Shown: positions 9,369 to 20,699, numbered from the stretch's first letter. The stretch: DNA of 64,000 nt from Capsicum annuum (GCF_002878395.1 NC_061120.1:113835212-113899211), one strand, 5' to 3'. Notes: generated from the sequence alone by a model not told the origin. Made by a program: numbers and translations.

Positions 9369-11172
9369 ATGAACAAAGAATAATTATAATAGATGAAAAA
9401 ATATATGAAAACCATGAAGGATTAAAAATAAAAATAGTATTTTCTAATCTAGGAAGAAGGTATAAGAAAATAGGTGAATATTTATATTTAATGTTAGAAA
9501 AGGAAGAATTAAAATTAGAAGATAAATTGACAACTATGGTAAGAATAGAAAAAGAAAATGAAGAAATAGATATAAAAGAGTAAATAGAAAAAATAAAACA
9601 ACAAACTACAGAAGAAATACGAAAAATAGAAGAAACTAAAAATAGTAGGATTGCTGAAATAGAAAAAGAACTACAAATGCTAAAGATCTGTATGAAAAAA
9701 GACAGAAAGAAAAAGAACATAAAGATAAAGAACAAAAATTATTAAAAGAGATAAATCAATTTAAAGAAAAATTAGAAATAAACAATAAGGAAATAGAAAC
9801 TAGAGAATTAGAAATAAATACAATAGATGTTGAAGAAACAGATAATTATGATTCAGAAGATAGTGAAACATATACAGAAATCTTAACAAATACAAAAAAT
9901 ATAGAAATCAATGAAAAACAAGAAGTAATTAATGAAGAAAACTTAGAAAATAGAAACACAGAAATAAATACTCTTGATAAAAAAGAAGATGAAAATATAA
10001 TACCTAGAACATCAGAAATAAGAAAACCTACATATTATAAGAATAAGTTTAAAAGATATAATCTAAAAGATGAATATGATAAATGGACACCAAAATAAAT
10101 AGTTAATAAAAATTATAACTTTTTAGACTTAGATTATGTAATAAATACAGAAAAAACAATACAATTATGGATAGAATATATGACAAAATAAGTATTAGAT
10201 AATAATATAAATGTAACAGATGCACCAGAATATATAGAAAGAATACTAATAGGAACAATGAAATTATGGTTTTCAAATCTAACTGAAAATAGTAAAAGGG
10301 TATTAAGAACTGACAAACCTACAGAAGAAACATCATCAATAACTACAACTAAATTAACACCTGTAGAATTACTAAAAAAATATGAAATAACTATAAAAGA
10401 CGAATGTAGCGGCATGACAACAACAGAAGAAGAACAAAATGAAGAGAAAGATACAAATAGAAATTTAATGTTAAAATTAGCAATATGTAATATGTGTTAC
10501 ATAGGTAAATATACTTGCGCATTTAAAGAATATTCTTATAAAGGAACATATAATATAGAAGAAAGTAAAGAAATAAGAAAATTATATTTTAGTAAATTAC
10601 CTGAACCATTTAGTTCAAAAATAATAAAAAGTTGGGATGAAACAAAAATAGTAGATACTCTAAGAGCAAGAATAAAATTTTTACAACAATGATATAGAAA
10701 CCTATGTGAAAAATACAGAGAAGAAATAAAAATGGAAAAAAAATTAATAAGAAACTTAACATGTTGCAAAGATAAAATAGCACCTCAATTTGGATGCGAA
10801 GAAAGATATTATAAGAAAAGAAAAAGACATAAGAAATATAAGAAATACAAAAAATCAAAATATAAATATAAGAAACTAAGAAAAAGATATTATGTAAAAA
10901 ATTATAAGAATAAAAGACCATATAGGAAAAAGAAATCTATAAAAGAATGTACTTATTATAATTGCGAAAAATTAGGACATTTAGCTAGAGATTGTAAATT
11001 ACTTAAGAACCCAATAAATAAATAAATATCAGAAATAAAAATAGAAAATACAGAATATATGCAGATAGATTATATAGATTACGAATTAGAAAGTGAAGAT
11101 AGTATATACGAAATTTCAGAGAATGAAACAAATAATAAAATAGATAATGAATAAGATGAATTAAATGACTGA
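9369..11172 (+). pseudogene. Viral ORF2, coat protein with CCHC knuckle (copy 2)
   Basis: A capsid protein gene in several frames: an N-terminal coiled coil (about 9490-9800), an acidic middle (IDVEETDNYDSEDSE), a capsid core open at 10258-10692, a basic tract and a zinc knuckle at 10732-11025. The knuckle reads CTYYNCEKLGHLARDC, so its first Cys is replaced by Tyr (the standard pattern is C-X2-C-X4-H-X4-C). Stops lie near 9369+12, 9580, 10096, 10190, 10690, 11023 and 11152. The original stop (11170-11172) overlaps the ORF3 ATG. Confidence 0.9.
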
Positions 11173-12773
11173 AGAAGATATAAGAATAAAACAAATAACT
11201 GAAGAAGATATAAAAATAATAACAAAGGAAGAATATTTAAATGAAGAAGGAACATATCAAAAAATAATATTTGATAGTCATATATTTGATAAAATAAAAG
11301 GAAAAGAATTAGATTTAAGTGTAGAAAAAATATTTAAATACCAACAATAAAAAAATATATTTAGTAGAAGAAAAGAAGAATACTACGTAGTAAGCCAAAA
11401 AGAACATGTAATAGACTGTAGATATGCAAAAGGTAAAGCTAGTATACCACTAGTAACAAAAAGGATAACTAATAAAGAAATAAACGATATAAAAAGTAGA
11501 GACCCAATAAAATATGTACACCTTGGAGGTACAGAGATATTAATAAAAGCATGTTTTAGAGATGGAATAGATACACCAATAGAATTATATTTAGCAGATG
11601 ATAGAATTATGAAATCTATAGAAAAAAGTATAATAACTGCCATAAAGGGAAATTTAATATACCAAAAATTTAAATTTATAATAAGTGCGAATTATTCAGT
11701 AGCAATAACAGATAAAAATATAGATAAATCATTAGTATTATATTAGAAAATATTAAGAATAGAACTAACCTAGGAAGTAAAATATTCACAGCAAGATGTA
11801 AAAATCTATATGTATTAACAACAAAACATAAAATAATGAAAAAAATAAAATTAACAAAATACAAATAGAAAGTCCTTTCAAACAATTTGTAAAAACAATT
11901 AATAATAATTATTATAGTTATAGAGACATAAATATAGAAGAAAATTTAGAAATAATAAATGATAGAATAAGTACAATAAAAAAAAATAGTTTATGAAAAA
12001 CCAGAATCATCAAGTTATCAAAAAGAACAAGTTATGAAACAAGTTCAACAACTAATTTGATCCAATATTACATAACAGGAACAATAAACGAAAAAGAATA
12101 TTTAATACTCTTAAATACAGGACAAGAAGAAAATTATATAGCAAGATATCTAATAAAAATGAGGAAATAAAATCTGACAATAATATATGCCCAGATCTAC
12201 CAAGAAACTTAATAAACACTAAAAATATAGCAGAAAAAAATAACAATAGGAGTTAGAAAAATAAAAATAGAATTTGAAATAAAAGAAGAAATGCAAAAAG
12301 AAGACATAATATTAGGAATAAAATGGCTAGAACAAGTAAAACCACATAATATAGAGCATACACAATTATCTATAACATATAACAGATAGAAATTATTCTT
12401 AAGAAGAGCTTTAACATGATATGAAAATATATGTATTAATGAAGATATTAGTAGAGGGGTATTACAGTAGATATTATATGCCTATGATAGATACAAGAGC
12501 AGAAGCTAATTTATGTAGATATAATTATTTACCAAAAAGTAAATGGGCTAAATTAAAAACACCAATAATTAGGGGTGGGCATGGTATGGTATATACCGAA
12601 TTACCATACCGAACCAAAATTTTTGATACCATGAGTTTTGTTATTATGGTATTTGGTATGGTATATGGTATACATTTTAAATTTTTTGGGTATATGGTAT
12701 GGCATACGATATTTACAAATAACATACCGAAATACCGAATACCATACCGAAATATATATAGTTGTATAAGTAA

Positions 12774-12809
<36 letters not shown>

Positions 12810-14963
12810 CACACAAAAAAAAAAATTAGTACTAGTATTAAAATATTTAGACTTTGAAACTTTTACTGCTCTATCTTGATTGAAATGTCTTTTTGGTGTA
12901 ATTGACTAATAAAAGGAATTGTTTGTACTTCTTTTTCAATAATTCTAGATGTGTAATACATTTTTATGATACAATTAAGACATGCTTTTGAAAAGTCAAA
13001 GTAATAATATTCTAGTATACGAGTATATATTGTCAAAGTTAAACAAACTATGGTTACCGATTACCATACTGCAAATTACCAAAACCAAACGTCAAAATAC
13101 CGAACCACACCGAATTAATATGGTATGGTAATGGTATAGTATTTTTAAAAATCGAATATCGAAATTACCGTATCGAAGTTTCAAATACCGTACCATACCA
13201 TACCATGCCCACCCCTACCAATAATAGTTAAAGGATGTAATAACGAAGGAAACTTAATCGCTTATAAAGATAAGAATGTAAAAACACAAGTATGAGATAA
13301 AATATTAATAATAGAAGAAATCTATAATTATGAGCTAATATCAAAAGATATACTTTTAGGAATGCCGTTTTTAAATAAATTTACCCACATATAATAACTA
13401 GAACGAATTGGTGGTTTACAACACCATATAACCAGAAAGTAAGAGCAAAAAGAGTTACTAATAAAATAAGAAAGAAAACTGATTGGATAGAAGGAAGTGA
13501 AAAAATTACACAAAAATTAGAAAATATAAAATATACTGAAGATACAATAGAACTGGTCGTATTTTCAATAAATAAAAAGGAAATAACTATATTTTCAGTA
13601 AATAAGATAGATATAATTAAGAAAAAATTAGAACAATTATATAGTGAAGATCCATTAAAAGGATGGAAAAAACATAAAACTACTATAAAAATTGAATTAA
13701 TAGATAAAAATAGCATAATAACTCAAAAACCATTAACATATAATTTTGACGATCTAAAAGAATCTAAAATGCATATAGATGAATTATTAGAAAACAATAT
13801 ATACAAAAAAGTAATAGTAAACACAATAGTCCAGCATTTATAGTAAATAAACATAGTGAACAAAAAAGAGGAAAAAGTAGAATGGTTATTGATTATAGAA
13901 ATTTAAATGCAAAAACTATGACATATAATTACCCAATACCAAATAAGATATTAAAAATAAGACAAATACAAAGATATAATTACTTTAGTAAATTTGATTG
14001 TAAATCAGGATTTTACCACTTAAAGTAAGAAGAAGAATCTAAGGAATTAACCGCATTTACGGTACCACAAGGATTTTATGAATGGAATGTACTACCATTT
14101 GGATATAAAAATACATCAGGTAGCTATCAATATTGTATAGTATATATAGATGATATACTAAAATCAAAGAAGAACATTTAAAATTATTAGAATAATTTAC
14201 AGATATAATAGAAAAATCGGGAATAAATTTAAGTGAAAAGAAAGCTGAAATAATGAAAAACCAGATAGAATTTTTAGGAATACAAATAGATAAAAGTGGA
14301 GTAAAAATGCAACAACATATAGTACAAAAATAATAAATTCGAAAGAAAAATTAGATACAAAAAAGAAATTACAATCATTTTTGGGATTAGTAAACCAAGT
14401 AAGGAAATATATACCAAAATTAGCAGAAAACCTAAAGCCTTTACAGAAAAAATTAAAAAAGGATGTAGAATATAATTATAATGAAGAAGATAAAAAACAA
14501 GTTCAGAAAATAAAAAACTTTGTAAAGAATTACCAAAATTACAATTTCCAGACGAAAATAGAAAATTTATATATATAGTAGAAGCAGATGCTAGTGAATG
14601 TAGTTATGGATGAGTACTTATATATAGGTACGAAAATGAAAAAATAGAACATCATTGTAGATATTATTCAGGAACGTTTAATGAAACAGAAATAAAATGG
14701 GAAATAAATAGAAATAATTATGTTCATTATATAAATGTTTATTAGCATTTGAGCCATATATTGTATATAACAAGTTTATTGTACGAACAGATAATACACA
14801 GGTACGTTGGTGGTTAACGAAGAAAATACAAAATTCAGTTACAACAAAAGAGATTCGGAGACTAGTATTGAATATATTAAATTTTACATTTACAATTGAA
14901 GTAATTAGTACTAACAAAAACATTATTGCAGATTACATATCAAGACAAAGCTACACAGACTGA
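11165..14963 (+). pseudogene. Viral ORF3 polyprotein: movement protein, protease, RT, RNase H (copy 2)
   Basis: Domains in order are as follows. The start MTEEDIRIKQ is at 11165. The movement protein (about 11380-11800) has YVHLGGTEILIKACFRDG. A first retropepsin-like segment (about 12075-12400) has an NTG site. The aspartic protease (12421-12569, continuing 13226-13400) reads MIDTRAEANL, so the Gly of D-T-G is Arg, and it is split by a MITE. RT (about 13750-14400) has RMVIDYRNLN and the YIDD box at 14143-14154. RNase H (about 14560-14960) has EADASEC, TEIKWEI, RTDNTQVRWW and IADYISR, and stops at 14961-14963. Just before YIDD a short in-frame stretch of the RT palm is missing. There are many stops and frameshifts. 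One polyprotein holding movement protein and pol is the solendovirus arrangement. Confidence 0.92.
12570..13217. mobile_element. hAT-type MITE inserted in the viral protease
   Basis: A 648-bp element with terminal inverted repeats TAGGGGTGGGCATGGTATGG on the left and their complement on the right. It is flanked by a perfect 8-bp target duplication CCAATAAT (12562-12569 and 13218-13225). The 8-bp duplication and TAGGG-type ends are hAT hallmarks. The interior is full of TACCGAA/ATACCG and GGTATGGTAT repeats and an AT microsatellite (about 12776-12805). It encodes no transposase. The matching site in copy 1 (2029-2036) has a single, uninterrupted ATTATTGG. Confidence 0.93.
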
Positions 14964-16104
14964 TATATTAGAAGATGATGCTTTAGAAAAGATATTCAAA
15001 ACCCTAACTACGCTTTCAATGAAAGTAGACAGTATGGGTAATTAAAAAGAAAAGCTAAAGACTAATGAAGTTAAATTGAAGTCTATAGCTACAAATCAGC
15101 TAACTCAGCAGTGTGCAGAGCTACGTCGATTGGAAAACATTAAAATTTCAGAGCTAGAAGGAGACGTTGGGACACTCCGTAAAACCTATAACGTTTATCA
15201 ATCTACAATTGCAGGTACAAGCAAAGGAGTTACTGGACAAAGATACCAGAATATGAACTTAAATAAGACATTTGAAAAATCATTTACACCATAAATACAA
15301 AAAGACCTCTTGAACATACCCTCACAAATTACCACATATCGAGATAGTCTGAACCAAGATAAAAATGTTTATAACCATACAACCCAAAAATACATAGAAA
15401 ATATCTACCGAGTACAAACTTTTCTAAACCTTAACCTCAGAGCTACAGATATCAAAGAACCCAACACAAACTATATAACTCAAAGATTACAAGGTCACAA
15501 CAAGCTAATTGCACTACCCAAAACCAACCCAAGCTTAATAAAAACTTATTTTGATTATGGATTATTAAATACCATATACACCCAAGATGGAAAAGAATTA
15601 TAAAAAATATTCAACACCTACAAAAGAGTAACAAAAGGAAATCTATTTTATATAAAGTGTTATACTGCACCAGCAGAGATATTATACGACTAGATAAAAC
15701 TAGTTGTATAAGTTGTAAAAATAAGATTAACCAGAGATATGATTATATCAGAAGATATTGTGCAGCAGCCAGAGATACCCAGAATCAAGATACCTAATTT
15801 TTATGCAAACAAACGACTTATTGGACTAGCTACAATTATTCAAGAATTAGCAAACAATTATACCAATGGAAATCGAATATGGAGCTATTATTCAAGAGAC
15901 CATCAGATGATTTATTCAAATTCAAAAGAACTACGACGAGCAGATATGGAAGACGTTAGACAATGGATAATGACATTGCTTAAGCCAGAAAAACAATCTA
16001 CTGCAAGGGCAATTAAGAGAGGATTTATTTCAGACGAATTATTAACAAGATATTACAAAATAATTAGGACACAATTATCCAGACCATCAATGTTCGAGAT
16101 GTAA
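14941..16104 (+). pseudogene. Viral ORF4, transactivator/viroplasmin-like (copy 2)
   Basis: One reading frame can be followed from about 14941 to 16104, overlapping the RNase H stop, with in-frame stops at 15043, 15292, 15601, about 15691 and about 15709. The N-terminal part is Thr/Lys/Glu-rich; the middle has FYIKCYTAPAEIL, and the C-terminal half has IPNFYANKRLIGLATIIQE, DVRQWIMTLL and the terminal SRPSMFEM. No ATG is clear, so the start is uncertain. By position and size it is the caulimovirid transactivator/inclusion-body gene. Confidence 0.75.
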
Positions 16105-17075
16105 TGGAGAAAATAATATTGTCCCAGATGTACAGCTAGAATGAAGATAAACATGTCAGCTAGAAAGAAGATGAAAAAGCAGCAAATATGATAGAAACAA
16201 CAATGAAGGAAAATCAATTACGAATAAAGAAAAGAAGACAAAAGTTATCAAAGTCATAAAAGATATGAAAAGGACATATGACTTATAGTATTCAACATAT
16301 GAATTACTATAACTTTTGATTTCTTTTACGTAAAAGACATTGTATAGTTAGTCTTTACTATGTTAGGTAGATACCATTATTAGCCTACTATAGACTTTTT
16401 GACTTTTTAAAGTTTGTAAGACTTTATGTAAAAGATTAGTCTTTTCTAGGAATAGTATGTAGATACGTGTAAAGTTTTTAGGAACGTGTAAAACATTAGT
16501 ATGAAAAACTACGTAAATCATCCATTAGAAATGAAGGCATCGAAAGCAGAAAGAGGCAAGCCTTTATGCGTTGAAGCAAAAAACTCTCTCTTGTCTACAA
16601 CAAATAATTTGATTATTTAAAAAATAGGTATATTTCAATGGAAAAACCTATGGAGGAACAAAGCTTAGAATTATCAAACCTACCAGAACAGATATATTCA
16701 TTTACTATTATGAATATCCAAATTCATAAATTCCTAACAATCATAATATGATAAAATAAGTTTATGTTAGTTACTTTATAGTAGAATTATTCAAAAAATA
16801 GCATGTTAAGAAGTTTATTAGCAAAATGGAAAAGAAGAAAAATCCCTAAGAACTATGCCATCCTAAAGGAGAAATCGGTGAGGCAAGAAAGCCGTGATAG
16901 AGGAGTAACCAGAGTAGAGGCGCTGTTTAAGGAAAAAGTATCCAGATTACCATACTAATAGTGACCGAAGAGTATGTTATTTAAGAATAATCTAATATAT
17001 AGTAATCTAAAGTAATCATATTTTGTTATGTGCATGATTGAAGGGAATATTTTGAAAATAACAATTTTATGAAAA
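16105..17075 (+). promoter_or_regulatory. Viral promoter / intergenic region, copy 2
   Basis: This is the counterpart of 6835-7806. It keeps the ACGT-core palindrome CTTTTACGTAAAAG (16323-16336). The TATA box has decayed to TACGTAA (16510-16516). Downstream is a Lys/Ser-codon-like purine-rich stretch (GAAGGCATCGAAAGCAGAAA) at the position expected for the transcription start. No ORF of note. Confidence 0.6.
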
Positions 17076-17282
17076 ATGGATAATTATTTATCTGATGCAA
17101 TGGTAGATAAATTTAAAATACTTGTTTTATATGTACTTAAGGATATAGAAATTATAGATATAAGAAAAATTATATTGGAAAAAATATTTGATAAATATTT
17201 TATGACTAGAATAAATTATATACCACACTTACCTAACTACTCTTACAAATACCTAGATACCAAATCTACATATCAACCATGA
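17076..17282 (+). CDS. Viral small ORF A1, 68 aa (copy 2, open)
   Basis: The open frame begins MDNYLSDAMVDKFKILVLY. It is the first ORF downstream of the promoter-like region. Its TGA stop (17280-17282) overlaps the next ATG (17279-17281) in the ATGA arrangement. That it is open in both decayed copies is consistent with it having been a real gene. No family recognised. Confidence 0.55.
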   Translation: MDNYLSDAMVDKFKILVLYVLKDIEIIDIRKIILEKIFDKYFMTRINYIPHLPNYSYKYLDTKSTYQP

Positions 17283-17652
17283 TAAATTATATATATTTAG
17301 AATTTTGGAAAATGGATATGAAAAATATACAATCAACAGAAAAACAAATGAAAACAAATTTAGATGAATATATGAGGACTAAAGATATAAAATGTATACA
17401 ATTTCTTAGTGAAATATAGAAGAATTAGTGAGATTAAAACAAACAACTAAAAAATATTATAATAAAGTATTTAACCAATTTAAAATGACAGATAATCTTA
17501 AAATATTAATCTTATATATACTTAGAGATATAGAGATTATAGATATTAAGAGAATAATATTAGAAAAAGTATTAGACTATGAAATTGAAACTATTAATTG
17601 AATAGAACAGTTATACCTAGATAATTACCCAGATGGATATTATTCAGATTAA
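17279..17652 (+). pseudogene. Viral small ORFs B1 and A2 (copy 2)
   Basis: B1 starts at 17279 with MINYIYLEFWK and carries TKDIKC and an EEL-KKYYNK-FNQ pattern; a 1-base deletion after FLSE breaks it. A2 starts at 17485 with TDNLKILILYILRDIEIIDI, repeating the core of A1 (VLKDIEIIDIRKIILEK), and has a TGA at 17599-17601 where copy 1 has Trp. Apart from the deletion, B1 and A2 are in the same frame. The A2 end (TAA at about 17650-17652) lies just before the ORF D ATG at 17656. Confidence 0.55.
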
Positions 17653-17655
17653 GAG

Positions 17656-17973
17656 ATGTTAGAATATATTAGAAAAACTACAGAGAATCAAGATAATCTA
17701 AATGAAGAAATTAATTATAGAAACCGAATTAGAAAAATAATGGAGAATCTAAAAGAAAAATTAATATGGATAGAAGAAACCCTAGAAAATTTAGGAAAAA
17801 GTACATGTGATAGTTTATATATTTTAAAAAACTCGTTACGAGAAGAACAACACAAGATAATAAATAATATTGAAAATCTAGAATTAGATATACATTACAG
17901 TACAATTAGGATAAATTATTATACAAAAATTTGTAAATCTACAATTACTACAGGATTAAATGATAGACTATGA
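17656..17973 (+). CDS. Viral small ORF D, 105 aa (copy 2, open)
   Basis: An uninterrupted frame, MLEYIRKTTENQDNLNEEIN at its start, predicted mainly helical and rich in Glu, Lys, Asn and Ile. Its end overlaps the B2 start (ATG at 17960) by 14 bases. Unlike A and B it is present once. Function unknown. Confidence 0.55.
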   Translation: MLEYIRKTTENQDNLNEEINYRNRIRKIMENLKEKLIWIEETLENLGKSTCDSLYILKNSLREEQHKIINNIENLELDIHYSTIRINYYTKICKSTITTGLNDRL

Positions 17974-18283
17974 ATATTTAAAATATTGGAGAGAAAATAT
18001 GGAAGAAATAATATTATTAGAAAAACTTATGAAAGACAATCTAATTGGATATTTTGAAATAAAAGATATAAAATATTTTGAATACCTTCAAAATAATATA
18101 GAAGAATTACAAAAACTTTGAGAAAAAATAAAGAATATTATAGTAAAGCATTTACCACTTAATCACCCCAAAGATATGAATATCGATAAAACTAACAAAA
18201 ATAAACTCAAAATAAAAATAAAAATAAAAATATTTAGAGAAGTTAAGAAATATCCACGCACAAATAAAAATAGATCCATTGTA
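17960..18283 (+). pseudogene. Viral small ORF B2, 5' part (copy 2, broken)
   Basis: Starts MIDYEYLKYWRENME and contains GYFEIKDIKYFEYLQNNIEE. It corresponds to B1 along its length, including the ATG nested in the preceding stop region. A TGA follows EELQKL in this copy and a small expansion of AAATAA units lies at about 18205-18230. The sequence repeats 8813-8968 before ending at the host junction. Confidence 0.55.
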
Positions 18284-18503
18284 TAACTATAACTATAACT
18301 ATTTTTTCTATAGATACCCTTTTTTTCTGTAAAGGCTTATAGAACTATAACTATAAGCAGAGGCTTAATCCAATATTACATCCTCATTTTCTTAAGACAG
18401 CTCCAAGACAAAAAACTAGATCCACAATTATTAATGAAGTACAAGATAGTAAACAAGGTCAACATTGTTTTACTTGAAAATAAATAGAAGCTATTTTACT
18501 TAC
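18284..18503. other. Right viral border and adjoining SINA pseudogene intron
   Basis: Viral similarity ends at about 18283 and is followed by short ATAACT repeats (18284-18301) that recur once near 18343. The rest is AT-rich and leads to an intron donor (gtaagt on the minus strand, 18498-18503) of the SINA-type pseudo-exon. No coding signal. Confidence 0.5.
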
Positions 18504-18895
18504 TGTTAACATCCATGTGTGTTTTCTACTTCTCAGGGATTACATTTGCCAAAGCGAACGATTTAAAGTGCATCCAGAGTTCATGTCTACCTTGTGATCA
18601 TATCCCAAATGAGTAACCAAACTAGAAATATCATCAACAACTACACACTCTGAACCAGCATACGAGCAATGTATAGTCTATAATTGCAGGTTGCCTATGT
18701 TTCAGCTTACTGTAATAAGGAAATATCCCAGGATATGTAAGAAAACCATTTTTGCAAGGTATCTCAAGTGATTCAACTACTTTTTCCAGTGCAAAGCATC
18801 ATATATCACCAAGCTCATGTCTACAAGTGGGACATCGATTGTGCACCCTGCCTTTACATGTTAAACAAATGATGGTACATGTATCCATTATGATA
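18504..18895 (-). pseudogene. SINA/SIAH-type E3 ubiquitin ligase pseudo-exon
   Basis: SINA proteins are RING E3 ligases with a SINA/TRAF-like substrate domain. On the minus strand an acceptor (ttgttgttgcag) is followed by NGY, CLTCKGRVHNRCPTCRHELG (the C-terminal half of the RING), then after an in-frame TGA FALEKVVESLEIPCKNGF and GIFPYYSKLKH (SINA domain start). Shifted frames follow with VDDISSLVTHLGYDHKVDM, NP-EVEN and WMLTV, ending at a gtaagt donor. The exon boundaries fit those expected of plant SINAT genes, but at least two frameshifts and two stops make it a pseudogene. The next exon toward lower coordinates would fall in the viral block and is absent. Confidence 0.85.
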
Positions 18896-20699
18896 CTGCA
18901 ACAACAACACATGGATATGAAAGGTAAGTATACTGACAAAGGTGATCCTCGAAGGACACTGTTAAGATTCTTTAGAGCTCCAATTTATCATTAACTAAAT
19001 TCTAATACATGGTTCATAATTTCTATATGCTTGAAATTATGTAATGCCATTTTAGTATTGTTGTTCATCCCCTTTATTGTAGCAAAGACCTTCAAGCTTG
19101 TATGAATCTTAGTTTGTACATACATTCTAATCCATGTTAATATCAATGCAACTTATATGCCATTTTTATTCATGATAAAGATGTTAACGGAAAGCTCTAT
19201 TTTAACCTTTGTATGATAATTCTTATTATTACAATTTTTATGTAATGCATATCTAACCATTTCAATATCATTGTGCAATTTATGTATTAATCTATTCTTG
19301 CCCCCTATAAGTGTAACTATCCGCATATTTCAACACTCTGTGTTGAATCTTCAGAGTATGTTTTGTTTTTTGGAGATTTTCCAGCGTGTATTTGATGAAA
19401 GTGTCAAATTGATATGATCTCTCTAAAGTTAAAGTTTTTAATCTTCTCTTTGTTTGTTGTTTACTGTGTTTCTTTTACCTCTCTATTTGTGATGCAAAGG
19501 AGTTGGTTCAAATTTCTAAATTAGTTGTCTATAACTCCCCTTACTTTAGGTCTCGGAGTTGTACTTTTTTTCCTATTTTGACTTCAGCAAATTACTTTAT
19601 TATATATTATAAATAGGCAAATGGTAAATATCACTTTGATGTCTTCGATTTCTCCAAGATGCTTAGTATTTTGTTTTCTCTTTATGATGAGATTATTAGG
19701 CGTAGTTAATTTATAGTCATCTCTCAGTTCTATTAATATGCCTAACAAATATTATTCTGTAGTTAAATAGGATAATTAATATATTAATGTCAATTCAGAA
19801 TGGTGTTAGAAAGATTCATATACCATATTTGACTTGAAAGGAATTAGAGAATTTTCCAAAGGAAATCAAGCATATGTGATGGAATACTACAGTTGATCGC
19901 TGAAGATGTTCACACGCGAAGTGATGACATTACGAGGATTGCAGGACATCTTAGAGTCTGACCGTTTGTTTCCCAAGTTGTTAGTTAGTAGTGCTGCAAA
20001 GTAGCTTGTGATTTGTTTCTTAGCCGATTAGAAGTAAATGGGGCCTGCGGTATGGGTTCTGTACTGGCTTTGTACATATCTTCTATGGTAACAAAAAATT
20101 AGTGGCAAAAAAAATGTCTGATTGATTATTCACCGTCTTTTTTATGTTCTTATGCAGTATAGTGTTACATGTATCTTGAGCTGTAACTTCTTTTCACTTG
20201 CATTTTTTTAGAGCAATAGGGAAAATACTTTGAAAAAGCATTACGATAAGATTATTGCAATTTCAAATTTCTTGAACTTGCTTCTATATTGAATGAGGAA
20301 AGCTGAAACAAGTTATTGGTGGGTCAAATATGTGCGCAAGTTAATTTTCTCATAAGATTTCATGGTACAAAGAGGAAAGATTTCGGCATTCCTTCTTTGT
20401 ATTTATGTACTCACCGTTCCTGTAATACGTCAATGAGTGCAATTTTGTTAGTCTGATGGGTTATTGGATAGTAATAAGGATGATTGCATTGGAAAGATAG
20501 GGTTTATATGATGTGAGACTCTACTTTTATTTTGATGTTTCATTTACCATGAATTTTTAAAAATAGTAGCTTCAATAGTTTATTTGTTTGTCTTATCATT
20601 TTTTTCTATTTTTAATAACAAATTTTATCATATTTTATATCAATCAAAAATTATGAAAAGCTATTTTCGACTGCACAAAAATGCAGGCAAATTGACTAG
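18896..20699. other. Unassigned AT-rich host DNA
   Basis: About 1.8 kb with no ORF of convincing length. The first part may be intron or upstream sequence of the SINA pseudogene. Around 19880-20080 a GC-richer patch (with DVHTRSDDITRIAGHL in one frame) looks like a decayed exon, but I cannot name a family. I see no repeats or terminal structures. Confidence 0.3.

Larger units (their letters stand above)
8813..18283 (+). mobile_element. Endogenous pararetrovirus, copy 2 (plus strand, slightly more than one genome)
   Basis: This copy starts inside small ORF B2 at 8813, runs round the whole genome and ends at 18283 after repeating its own start: 8813-8968 corresponds to 18123-18283. Unit length is 9310 bp, or about 8.65 kb after subtracting the MITE and its target duplication. 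That fits the size of known solendovirus genomes. All viral domains are present, but with many stops, frameshifts and a deletion in RT, so it is a fossil. Confidence 0.92.

Noticed and set aside
10536..10921. Minus-strand hydrophobic frames in copy 2
   Set aside because: Antisense shadow of the ORF2 coat protein, as in copy 1.
12776..12805. AT microsatellite as a replication or matrix attachment site
   Set aside because: It is internal to the MITE and nothing else supports such a role.
12421..12879. 152-aa frame at the protease
   Set aside because: Only the first 49 codons are viral protease; the rest is MITE sequence read by chance.
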